From: UBA8231 sp036011085
GTDB taxonomy: Bacteria; Latescibacterota; UBA2968; UBA8231
Length of the DNA stretch: 64,000 nt
Assembly (NCBI GenBank): GCA_036011085.1
Contig: DASCMS010000139.1
Span: forward strand, 1-64,000
Direction of reading: 5' to 3'
The notes under the pieces are model-generated. The model saw only the letters and a list, made by a program, of their open reading frames with translations, did no database searches and was not told where the DNA came from. Positions 15,231 to 23,169 of the stretch are shown piece by piece. Each line of letters starts with the position of its first letter. Position 1 is the stretch's first letter. The position numbers and the translations under genes were made by a program.

Positions 15231-15857
15231 ATGGCAGAGCAGCGGCCCCAGATCGAATGCACTGAAAACGGCCCGTACGCTGTCCGGCAGCTGCAGAATC
15301 TCGAGGTACAGGGAGAGAGCGTAGCGGCGACATCGACCATGAAGCTGTGCCGCTGCGGACAGTCCGGCAAGAAACCCTACTGCGACGGTTCTCATGTCCG
15401 CGTCGGGTTCTCGGGAGCGCGACAGGAGGACCGCCGACCGGACGAGCTGGACAGCTTCGTGGGCAGGGAGATCGCGATTCACGACAATCGTGGCCTGTGT
15501 GCCCATGCCGGGGTATGCACCGGCAATCTGGAGTCGGTGTTTCAGTTCATGCAGGAGACCGAGCCCCGTATCGATGCCGACGGCGCAGCCGTCGAGGAAA
15601 TCGTCGATGTGATCAACCGCTGCCCGTCGGGGGCGATCAGCCATACACTGACAGAGGCACAGGCCGCGCCGGACGAGGAGGCCAGCGTGTGGGTGATCCC
15701 GCAGGGCCCGTACGTGGTCCGTGGTGATATCGAGTTGGTGAACGCTGAACCCCTCCAGGGCGCCAGCTCCCGATCACGCACACTGTGCCGGTGTGGTGAC
15801 TCGAAGAACAAGCCCTTCTGTGACGGGTCACACTGGGACAGCGACTTCGACAAGTGA
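15231..15857 (+). CDS. CDGSH / divergent 4Fe-4S / CDGSH iron-sulfur protein
   Basis: Three iron-sulfur modules occur in 208 residues. The first CDGSH zinc-finger-like domain (C40, C42, C51, H55 in LCRCGQSGKKPYCDGSH) binds 2Fe-2S. The middle Fer4_19-type segment (GLCAHAGVCTGNLESVF, then INRCPSGAIS) should bind one 4Fe-4S-like cluster. The last 25 residues repeat the CDGSH motif (C186, C188, C197, H201). There is no signal peptide, so it is cytoplasmic. Electron carrier or redox sensor is inferred. It is divergent from the sigma/FliM fusion with 134 bases between starts, and a GH140-like gene starts 7 bases after it. Confidence 0.88.
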   Translation: MAEQRPQIECTENGPYAVRQLQNLEVQGESVAATSTMKLCRCGQSGKKPYCDGSHVRVGFSGARQEDRRPDELDSFVGREIAIHDNRGLCAHAGVCTGNLESVFQFMQETEPRIDADGAAVEEIVDVINRCPSGAISHTLTEAQAAPDEEASVWVIPQGPYVVRGDIELVNAEPLQGASSRSRTLCRCGDSKNKPFCDGSHWDSDFDK

Positions 15858-15864
15858 GCTCCTG

Positions 15865-17460
15865 ATGCCGGCGTATCACACCACGACCCACACGATGACG
15901 GAGATCGCTTTCACGGCGACGCTGCAGTACGCCGACCCATATAACGAAGTCGATCTCGACGTCTGCTTCACGAGCTCCGGGCGCAAGATCACGGTGCCGG
16001 CCTTCTGGGCGGGCGACAGCAGCTGGCGGGTCCGGTTCGCTCCGTCCACGGCAGGAGACTGGTCCTATCAAACGATCGGCTCCAGCCCGGACGATGCCGG
16101 CCTCTGCGACCAGACGGGCACGATCCATACTACGCAGTACTCCGGCGACAACGCCCTGCTACAACACGGTCGCCTGCGCGCCGCCGAAGATCGTCGGCAT
16201 CTCGAACATGTCGATGGCACGCCCTATCTCTGGATCGGCGACACCTGGTGGATGGGACTGACGACCCGCCTCGACTGGCCTGCGGGTTTCCAGACTCTTG
16301 CGGCGGATCGTGTGGCCCGGGGTTTCACCACGATCCAGATCATCGCCGGGCCCCTACCCGACATGACCGCCTGGGATCCGCGCGGCCGCAACGAAGCTGG
16401 ATTCCCCTTCACCGAGGGCTTCGAAGCCATCAACCCGGCCTACTACGACGCTGCCGATCTCAAGATCGGCCATCTCGTGCGGTCGGGACTGGTGCCCTGT
16501 ATCGTCGGCATGTGGGGTTACTACCTGCCGGAAATCGGTGTCGAACGCTGCAAGCGGTACTGGCGCTACATCGTTGCCCGGTACGGAGCGTACCCGGTCT
16601 GCTGGTGTGTCGCCGGCGAAGGCACGATGCCCTTCTACCTGTCACAGAACAAGGAGGCCGACGCAGCCCTGCAGAAAACGGGCTGGACGGAAGTGGCCCG
16701 CCACATTCATGAAGTGGACGGCTTCGATAATCCCGTGACGATCCATCCCACGCGCTTTGGCCGGCGCCAGGTCGAAGATCCCGGTGTGCTCGATTTCGAG
16801 ATGCTGCAGACGGGCCACGGTGGCTTCAAGAGCCTGATCAGCAACGTGGAATGCGTGCGCGAAGCCTACGCCGAGGAACCGGCCATGCCGACCTTCGTCA
16901 GCGAGGTCAGCTACGAGGGGATTCTTGGCAGATGCCACGCCGATGTGCAGCGGCTGGCCTTCTGGCAGGCGATCCTCAGCGGCGCCTTCGGACACACGTA
17001 CGGGGCCAACGGCATCTGGCAGATGAGCACCGACCACGACCCGTACGGGCCGTCGCCGCACGGTCGCTCCTGGGGCAGCCAGACCTGGCGGCAGGCGTAC
17101 CGGTCGCCCGGATCAGAACACGTGGGACTGGCGCGCAAGCTGCTGGACGACATCCCCTGGTGGCGCCTCGAGAACCACGACGAGTGGGTGGAAAACCCGT
17201 GGGATGGCATCGACTACGACAGGAACACCGCCGCCGGCATCCCCGGCGAGTTGCGCGTGATCCATATCCCCAGTGCCTGGACCCTGCCGAAAATCCTGGG
17301 AATCGAGCCCGGCTTGGCCTACGAGTCGTTCTGGTTCGATCCGATGACGGGCGACCGCACGGATGTCGTACCCGTCATTGCGGAAGCCGACGGATCCTGG
17401 GAGCCGCCGCATCCCGTGGTGGTTCACGACTGGATTCTCGTCATGCGGGCGGTTGTCTGA
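15865..17460 (+). CDS. Glycoside hydrolase, DUF5060 + DUF4038 (GH140-like, apiosidase type)
   Basis: The ATG at 15865 follows the CDGSH stop by 7 bases. The N-terminal beta domain (FTATLQYADPYNEVDLDVCF, VRFAPSTAGDWSYQT) is DUF5060. The following barrel (GTPYLWIGDTWWMGLTTRLD, TTIQIIAGPLPDM, PVCWCVAGEGTMPF, MPTFVSEVSYEG) is DUF4038, as in GH140. Candidate acids are the glutamates in AGEG and SEVSYE. The C-terminal beta part (SFWFDPMTGDRTDVV) matches the usual collagen-binding-like cap. No signal peptide is present. Substrate is a plant-type or exopolysaccharide oligosaccharide by family inference. Length is 531 residues. Confidence 0.82.
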   Translation: MPAYHTTTHTMTEIAFTATLQYADPYNEVDLDVCFTSSGRKITVPAFWAGDSSWRVRFAPSTAGDWSYQTIGSSPDDAGLCDQTGTIHTTQYSGDNALLQHGRLRAAEDRRHLEHVDGTPYLWIGDTWWMGLTTRLDWPAGFQTLAADRVARGFTTIQIIAGPLPDMTAWDPRGRNEAGFPFTEGFEAINPAYYDAADLKIGHLVRSGLVPCIVGMWGYYLPEIGVERCKRYWRYIVARYGAYPVCWCVAGEGTMPFYLSQNKEADAALQKTGWTEVARHIHEVDGFDNPVTIHPTRFGRRQVEDPGVLDFEMLQTGHGGFKSLISNVECVREAYAEEPAMPTFVSEVSYEGILGRCHADVQRLAFWQAILSGAFGHTYGANGIWQMSTDHDPYGPSPHGRSWGSQTWRQAYRSPGSEHVGLARKLLDDIPWWRLENHDEWVENPWDGIDYDRNTAAGIPGELRVIHIPSAWTLPKILGIEPGLAYESFWFDPMTGDRTDVVPVIAEADGSWEPPHPVVVHDWILVMRAVV

Positions 17461-17463
17461 CCG

Positions 17464-18996
17464 TCAGGCGGATCCCACCGCCCGGGCAGCCAGTCGTCCC
17501 GGTCCCCCGGTGATCCCGCCTCCCGGGTGACTGCCGCTGCCGCCGAGCCAGAGTCCGTCGACGGGGGTTCGGAAACGCCCGCTACCGGGGGCTGGCCGTA
17601 CGATCAGCTGATCGAGGGCGTGATCGCCGTGATAGAGATGTCCCCCGGGCAGGCCGTAGATCGCCTCGAGATCGACCGGCGTCAGAATCTGCCGCGCGAC
17701 GATGTGAGACTTGACACCCGGGGCGTGTCGCCCGAGAACCGCCACGGCGGCGTCACCCAGAGCCTGACGCCTGTCGTCGGTCCAGCCGCCCTCGAGATCA
17801 TACGGCGCATAGCTCACGAGCATTGACACGGCGGCGTGGCCGGCCGGTGCCAGCGACGGATCCCGCTCCGAGGCGACATGCACGTCGAGTATGGGCTGTG
17901 TCGAGAAACCGCCGTACTTGGCGACATCGAAGGCGCGCTCGAGATCGTCCATCCGCTCGCCGAGACGTGCGTGCGTGATGGGCAGATCGGGTCGACAGGC
18001 GAACCGCAGCGGCGTGTCGAGCGCCAGGTGGACCTTGGCCGTACACCCCTTTGACCTGAAGGCCCGCAGGGCTCGCTCGATTCCAGGCGGGCGGCCTGCA
18101 CCATCTACCAGACGGAGGAACGTCGAGACCGGATGACATGTCGCCACAACAGTGGTGGCATCGAGTTCCTCACCATCAGCCAGGACCACCCCCGTCACCG
18201 CACCGTGGTGCACCTTGATTCGCATCACCTTGGCCGCGGTTCGAATCCGGGCGCCCTGCGACGTTGCCGCCGCCACCAGTGCCGCAACCACGGCATGAGG
18301 GCCTCGTTGCGCCGCACGTCCGGTGAGAGCTTCGTGTCGTAGCAGGTTCGTATTGCTCCCCGGTGACCACGGTCCCATGAATGTGCCGAGGAGGGCAGGT
18401 TGTGCCAGCGCACACTTCAGAAGCTCGCCCTCGAACCACTCGTTCAGCCAGTCGGCGGCACACATCGGCCCGAGTCGGAGGACCTCCATCATGTCCTTCC
18501 GACCGAGGCGTCGCAGGGCCCAGGCCGGACCCAGCAGTTCGCCAGCAGAGGGATCGGCCAGAACATCCGGCGGCATGCCATCGAGGACACGAGCGGCAAA
18601 GCCACGGACACGATCGAAGAAGGCGCGGAACTCGACGTAGCGCTCGGCATCTCCGGCCGAATGCTGCTGTATCTCGGCGATGGCTTGTTGGGCATCGTGG
18701 GCGACCAGCAGGCCACGCCCGTCGACAGTCGGCACGAACATGTCCGGCGGGCCCCCCAGTTCCAGTCCGTGCTTCTCGAGCTCGAGCTCGTCGATCACGG
18801 CGGGTCGCAGTCCCGACGTATCGTGCAGCAGGCCACCGGTCCAGTAGCCCGGATGAAACTCCTCGCTGCGTGCCGACCCGCCGACCTCGCTCTGCGCCTC
18901 GAGAATGGTGACGCTGAACCCCTCTCTGGCCAGCAGAGCCCCCGCCGTCAGCCCGTTGGGGCCGGCGCCGATGACGATCGCCTCGTCGCGGCTCAA
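17464..18996 (-). CDS. PYROXD2/phytoene-dehydrogenase-like FAD oxidoreductase (second copy)
   Basis: The natural start is TTG 18996, overlapping the previous stop (TTGA) and giving LSRDEAIVIGAGPNGLTAGA, the dinucleotide-binding beta-alpha-beta fold. Starts further upstream would lie inside the neighbouring gene. Conserved parts are LEAQSEVGGSARSEEFHPGY near the N-terminus and GLPGGHLYHGDHALDQLIVR with GLWLGGSGSHPGGGITGGPG near the C-terminus, as in the carotene/PYROXD2 flavoprotein family. It is homologous to the next gene upstream in the operon. The two may form a heteromer. The reaction is unknown; carotenoid work is unlikely because no phytoene genes are near. Confidence 0.82.
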   Translation of the reverse strand: MSRDEAIVIGAGPNGLTAGALLAREGFSVTILEAQSEVGGSARSEEFHPGYWTGGLLHDTSGLRPAVIDELELEKHGLELGGPPDMFVPTVDGRGLLVAHDAQQAIAEIQQHSAGDAERYVEFRAFFDRVRGFAARVLDGMPPDVLADPSAGELLGPAWALRRLGRKDMMEVLRLGPMCAADWLNEWFEGELLKCALAQPALLGTFMGPWSPGSNTNLLRHEALTGRAAQRGPHAVVAALVAAATSQGARIRTAAKVMRIKVHHGAVTGVVLADGEELDATTVVATCHPVSTFLRLVDGAGRPPGIERALRAFRSKGCTAKVHLALDTPLRFACRPDLPITHARLGERMDDLERAFDVAKYGGFSTQPILDVHVASERDPSLAPAGHAAVSMLVSYAPYDLEGGWTDDRRQALGDAAVAVLGRHAPGVKSHIVARQILTPVDLEAIYGLPGGHLYHGDHALDQLIVRPAPGSGRFRTPVDGLWLGGSGSHPGGGITGGPGRLAARAVGSA

Positions 18997-20582
18997 AGGG
19001 CCCGCTCCGAGAGCATCGACTTGGCGCAGAGCTCGCCCGGGGCCCCCATGATGCCTCCCCCGGGGTGCGTCCCCGAGGCACACATCCAGAGCGAACGGAT
19101 CGGTGTTCTGTACCGGGCCCAACCGGCGGCGGGGCGCTGGAAGAGAAGCTGTTCGGGACTCAGCTCGCCGTGGAAGATGTTCCCCTCTGTCAGGCCGAAC
19201 TCCTGTTCCAGATCCCAGGGCGTCAGAACCTGGCGGAAGAGAATCGAACTCTTGAGGCCGGGGATGTATTCGGCCAGCGTATCGACGACGGTGTCGCCAA
19301 GCGCCTCGCGGCGCTCGGGCCAGAAGTCCGGTCCTTCCTTTATCTGGTACGGAGCATACTGCACGAAGCAGGAGATGATGTGCTTTCCCGGAGGCGCCAC
19401 CGTGGGATCGACGAGGCTGGGGATGACGACGTTCAGGTACGGCCGCTCCGAGAAGTCGCCGTACTTTGCCTGGTCATAGGCTCTCTCCAGGTAGTCGATG
19501 CTCGGGCAGATGGCGACGTCGCCGCGCAGGTGAGCGGTTCCTTCAGGGCGACAGGAAAAAACCGGCAGGCGATCGACGGCAAGGTTCACCTTGGCCGAGC
19601 TGCCCCGCATCTTGTAGCGTACGATCTGGGCGGCGAACTCGGGGTCGAGATGTTCCTCGCCAACCATCACGCGAAACGTCCGATGGGGATCGAGCCCGGA
19701 GATGACCGTTTTCGCCCGAAGCTCGTCACCGTTCTCCAGCACCACGCCCTCGGCCCTGCCGTTGTTCACGAGAAACTGCTCCACCGGCGCCTCGGTGCGG
19801 ATCTGTGCTCCATGGCTTTCAGCGGCACGAGCGATGGCCAGGCTCACTTCACCTGTGCCGCCGCGTGAGAATCCCCACGAACGGAAGGCGCCGTCGATCT
19901 CGCCCATGTAGTGGTGGAGAAGCACGTACGCCGTGCCGGGTGAGCGCACTCCGAGGTAGGTGCCGATGATGCCGCTCACCGACATGGGTGCTTTGAGTAC
20001 CGGCGACTCGAACCAGAGATCGAGAAAGTCGACAGCACTCATCGTCATCATCTGCAGATTCAGGTGACGCAGGTCGGCGGGCAGCTCCTGGAACATCCGT
20101 CCAAGACGCAGAAGCTTGACCCACTCCCGGGGATCCAGCGAAGCGGGATCGGGAGCCGGAGCATCGATCAGAGCTTTGGCGAAGTGGGCCACCTTGCCCA
20201 TGGCCATACCGAATTCGGGATAAACTTCGGCATCGCGCGGCGAAAACCGGGCGATCTCACGCCGGGTTTCGTGCGTGTCCGCCCATCGACAGAGAGAGTC
20301 GCCGTCCGGCAACGGCAGAAAGGAGCTCTCCAGGGGAATCATGTCGAGGCCGTGTCTTGTCAGCTCCAGCTCACGGATGATGTGCGGGCGGAAGAGGCTG
20401 ACCACGTACGAACAGACGGAAAAGTGGAATCCGGGGTAGAGCTCCTCGGTGACGGCTGCACCGCCGAGAACGTGTCGGCCTTCCAGCACGAGCACCTTCC
20501 GTCCTGCCTTCGCCAGATAGGCGGCGCAGGTCAGCCCGTTGTGACCACCGCCGACGATGATGGCATCGAACCCGTCGGCCAT
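18993..20582 (-). CDS. PYROXD2/phytoene-dehydrogenase-like FAD oxidoreductase (first copy)
   Basis: The ATG at 20582 overlaps the GcvT-like stop by one base (TGATG). The 529-residue protein opens MADGFDAIIVGGGHNGLTCA, then VLVLEGRHVLGGAAVTEELY (FAD ribose Glu). It ends with LTEGNIFHGELSPEQLLFQR and LWMCASGTHPGGGIMGAPGE, the PYROXD2-like tail. A middle block GFSRGGTGEVSLAIARAAES matches the substrate-side helices. It is followed by a paralogue with TTGA overlap. Operon order GcvT-like, FAD, FAD suggests oxidation/demethylation of a small N-methyl or related compound with folate, which is inference only. Confidence 0.85.
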   Translation of the reverse strand: MADGFDAIIVGGGHNGLTCAAYLAKAGRKVLVLEGRHVLGGAAVTEELYPGFHFSVCSYVVSLFRPHIIRELELTRHGLDMIPLESSFLPLPDGDSLCRWADTHETRREIARFSPRDAEVYPEFGMAMGKVAHFAKALIDAPAPDPASLDPREWVKLLRLGRMFQELPADLRHLNLQMMTMSAVDFLDLWFESPVLKAPMSVSGIIGTYLGVRSPGTAYVLLHHYMGEIDGAFRSWGFSRGGTGEVSLAIARAAESHGAQIRTEAPVEQFLVNNGRAEGVVLENGDELRAKTVISGLDPHRTFRVMVGEEHLDPEFAAQIVRYKMRGSSAKVNLAVDRLPVFSCRPEGTAHLRGDVAICPSIDYLERAYDQAKYGDFSERPYLNVVIPSLVDPTVAPPGKHIISCFVQYAPYQIKEGPDFWPERREALGDTVVDTLAEYIPGLKSSILFRQVLTPWDLEQEFGLTEGNIFHGELSPEQLLFQRPAAGWARYRTPIRSLWMCASGTHPGGGIMGAPGELCAKSMLSERAL

Positions 20583-21772
20583 CAGGACCGCTTCCTGTCG
20601 GGATCGAAGAAGGGCCTGTCGAGGACCGTGGCCTTCACCTGGTGACGTACATGCTCCACCGTCATTTCGATGCGCAGCTGCTCGCCGATCCTTCCATGCG
20701 ACGCTGCCACCGTCCCCAGGGCGAGGTTCTTCTTCAGCATCGGTGACCAGGATCCGCTCGTCGCGTAGCCGATCTGAGTCCCGCCATGTGAGTAGATGGG
20801 AACCGGATTGCGCCAGGCCGCGCCAGGCAGTTCCGGGGGCAGGCCGACGGCGGCGAACAGCGCTTCCATCTCGTCCCAGTCGATCTCCAGGCCGACGAAG
20901 CACCGCTCCGGCCCTTGGTCATTCTCCCGGCGCAGCTGCGTCTGGCCGATGAAGGGCTCTCGCTGCAGATGCACTGTCCAGCCGAGTCCCGCCTCGTAGG
21001 GGGTGGACTTGCGGGATTCGATGAGGCAGTGATTGGCGCTGCTGTAGTCGACGCCGTTCATGATGAAGCCGGCCTCCACCCGCGTCATGTCGAGGGCGTC
21101 GAGACCGTTGGGTATCATGCCGAAACTTGGGCCGGCGTCCATCAGTACATCCCACAGCGGGATCGCGTCATCGCTGGCAACCCAGATCTCGTACCCGAGG
21201 TCGCCGGTGTAGCCGGTGCGTGTGATCGTTGCCTCGAAGCCGTCGAACCGCCCTCGTGCCAGGCGGAAGAATCCCAGGTCATCCATGTCGGTGTCCGTCA
21301 CATGCCGGAGGATCTGGCGTGCTTGAGGACCCTGCAATGAGAGGGCACCAATTCTTGCCGTGGAGTCTTCGATCACCACGTCGAGCCCCCCCTGGTGTCG
21401 ATGAAACCAGTGCAGGCTCGGCTCGGCGGCGGTCACTCGGAAGTGCTGTTCATCGAGGCGCGCGATCGTGCCGTCGTCGAGGAGCTTGCCTTCGTCATCG
21501 GTCCAGCAGGTGTACGACACGGACCCGACCTTCATGCGGGGTATGTCGTTGACCATGACACGTGCGAGGAAAGCTGCGGCGTCCGGGCCCGTCACCTCGT
21601 ACTTGAACAGGGGGGACACATCCATGAGCCCGGCCGAATGCCGGATGGCGAAGTACTCACGCTCTGCGTACGTGGAATAGGCGCAGACCCCGTAGTACCC
21701 CGACCAGTCCTTCCACCGCATGGACTGGCAGAGGGGCGCGGTGCGTTCGTGGAATGGTGTGGGGATCGGCAT
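20582..21772 (-). CDS. GcvT-family aminomethyltransferase / demethylase-like protein
   Basis: The 396-residue protein has the GcvT fold: FAIRHSAGLMDVSPLFKYEV near the start, then ALSLQGPQARQILRHVTDTD and ITRTGYTGDLGYEIWVA. GLDALDMTRVEAGFIMNGVD includes the family's R-E-A-like folate region, and the C-terminal domain is IGYATSGSWSPMLKKNLALG. These proteins move a one-carbon unit from a bound methylamine onto tetrahydrofolate. No GcvP or GcvH is present, so it is not a glycine-cleavage T protein proper. It resembles the demethylase half of dimethylglycine or DMSP enzymes. It leads the operon with two FAD proteins. Confidence 0.85.
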   Translation of the reverse strand: MPIPTPFHERTAPLCQSMRWKDWSGYYGVCAYSTYAEREYFAIRHSAGLMDVSPLFKYEVTGPDAAAFLARVMVNDIPRMKVGSVSYTCWTDDEGKLLDDGTIARLDEQHFRVTAAEPSLHWFHRHQGGLDVVIEDSTARIGALSLQGPQARQILRHVTDTDMDDLGFFRLARGRFDGFEATITRTGYTGDLGYEIWVASDDAIPLWDVLMDAGPSFGMIPNGLDALDMTRVEAGFIMNGVDYSSANHCLIESRKSTPYEAGLGWTVHLQREPFIGQTQLRRENDQGPERCFVGLEIDWDEMEALFAAVGLPPELPGAAWRNPVPIYSHGGTQIGYATSGSWSPMLKKNLALGTVAASHGRIGEQLRIEMTVEHVRHQVKATVLDRPFFDPDRKRS

Positions 21773-21832
21773 GGCGCCGGGTGACCAAACGGGATTGTCG
21801 CCAGCCGGTCAAGGGGAGGTTACGTTTGCGCT

Positions 21833-23122
21833 ATGGACGTCTCCGTCAATCGCCACGCCCTCGATCGTGTGCCCCTGTCGATCATCTTCGACGACTCGAC
21901 GATGCTGGTAAACCTCAACTACTTCTTCCTGCGCGATGCCGTGAGTCTGCCGGTGGCACAGGCGCCCTTCATCTCCTCGTGGAAGGCGCAGGTGGGCAAC
22001 GGTGGCGCGGTCCGCTGGGAAGACGTGCCCGTCGTCCATCCGGAGTCCTTCACGCGGGAGTTCGCCCGCTTCTGCCTCGACCATGGTGTCAGAGGGAAGT
22101 TCAGCGTCGTCCCCTGCCCGGCGGCACTGGGACGCATCGATGAGGGGCTCGACCTGTTCAGCCAGGGGCAGCAGGAGAGCTGGCTGCAGATGTGTCGGGA
22201 GATGATCATGCCGAATTTCGACATCACGCCGGAGATGATGACCCACACCTTCGTCGTCGATCTCGAGGCCCTGCAGCCCGTCGACGTCGGCCTCTGGGAA
22301 CAGTGGGGCTGGAATCATCTACCCACCGATCAGCCCGAGCTCGTCACCGACTACATCGCTCTCGCCTGTGAGATCCTGCACAACGTGGGACTCACACCCA
22401 CCGGTGTCACTTCCCCCGGCGGCTTCGGCAGTCCCCTCGAGTTCTATGCTGCGTGCGCCAAAGAGGCCGTACACCGGGTCACCGGCAACCCCACACCTTT
22501 CTTCTTCAAGCGCGGCAGCGATGAGGAGCCGGTACCGACACCCGTCTGGTATGCCGACCGCGATGCCGGCACCGCCATGGGTGAGATCTTCTCCTCCACC
22601 GACGATCGGACCGGGTCCTGGACCGGCTATGGTGAGGTCGACGCCGACCACTACATCACCGCAGATCTGCGGCGCGGACGGATGGCCGACTGCATCGATG
22701 CCGGTGAACCCGCTGTGATGATCAGCCACTGGCAGGGGTTCTACGGCATGCACGATGACGATCGCGCCGGGTTTGACGCCTTCAAGACCGTCGTGGGTCG
22801 GCTCGAGGAGCGCGATCCACGGGGGGAGTACTGCCGTTGGCGGAAGTGCAGCGAGATCACCAACTACGCCTGCGCTGCCGAGTTGTGCGAACTTTCCGTG
22901 GAGGGTGGCACCATCCGGCTGGACCTTCCCGTGAGGGTCCCCGAATTTACCCTGCGCATCACTGACACCGAAGTGAGATCCGTCTCTGTCGACGGTCGGC
23001 TGCTCACGGAGGCGAGCACGCGGACAGCCTTTGGTCCGGAGACGTTTCTGTGTGAAGACGGCGTCACCTTCGTCGCTTTCGATCCAGCCCAGCGGGCTGT
23101 CGTGGTGACCGTCGAGGTCTGA
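21833..23122 (+). CDS. Conserved protein, possible polysaccharide-deacetylase-like barrel
   Basis: I do not recognise a named family with certainty. The N-terminus VPLSIIFDDSTMLVNLNYFF has an FDD-type motif near a predicted beta strand, and GVRGKFSVVPCPAALGRIDE and MMTHTFVVDLEALQPVDVGL follow. TPTGVTSPGGFGSPLEFYAA and MISHWQGFYGMHDDDRAGFD occur later. This order of acidic, His-containing and PGG motifs resembles NodB-type deacetylase barrels, as does the strand-loop pattern. The last 100 residues look like a small beta domain. Length is 429 with no signal peptide. It lies 60 bases from the divergent GcvT operon and is followed by the sugar-acid dehydratase, which suggests sugar metabolism. 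Confidence 0.55.
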   Translation: MDVSVNRHALDRVPLSIIFDDSTMLVNLNYFFLRDAVSLPVAQAPFISSWKAQVGNGGAVRWEDVPVVHPESFTREFARFCLDHGVRGKFSVVPCPAALGRIDEGLDLFSQGQQESWLQMCREMIMPNFDITPEMMTHTFVVDLEALQPVDVGLWEQWGWNHLPTDQPELVTDYIALACEILHNVGLTPTGVTSPGGFGSPLEFYAACAKEAVHRVTGNPTPFFFKRGSDEEPVPTPVWYADRDAGTAMGEIFSSTDDRTGSWTGYGEVDADHYITADLRRGRMADCIDAGEPAVMISHWQGFYGMHDDDRAGFDAFKTVVGRLEERDPRGEYCRWRKCSEITNYACAAELCELSVEGGTIRLDLPVRVPEFTLRITDTEVRSVSVDGRLLTEASTRTAFGPETFLCEDGVTFVAFDPAQRAVVVTVEV

Positions 23123-23169
23123 GACTCGACGTGCGCCTCTGACGGCCCCTACCATCCACCCACAGCACC

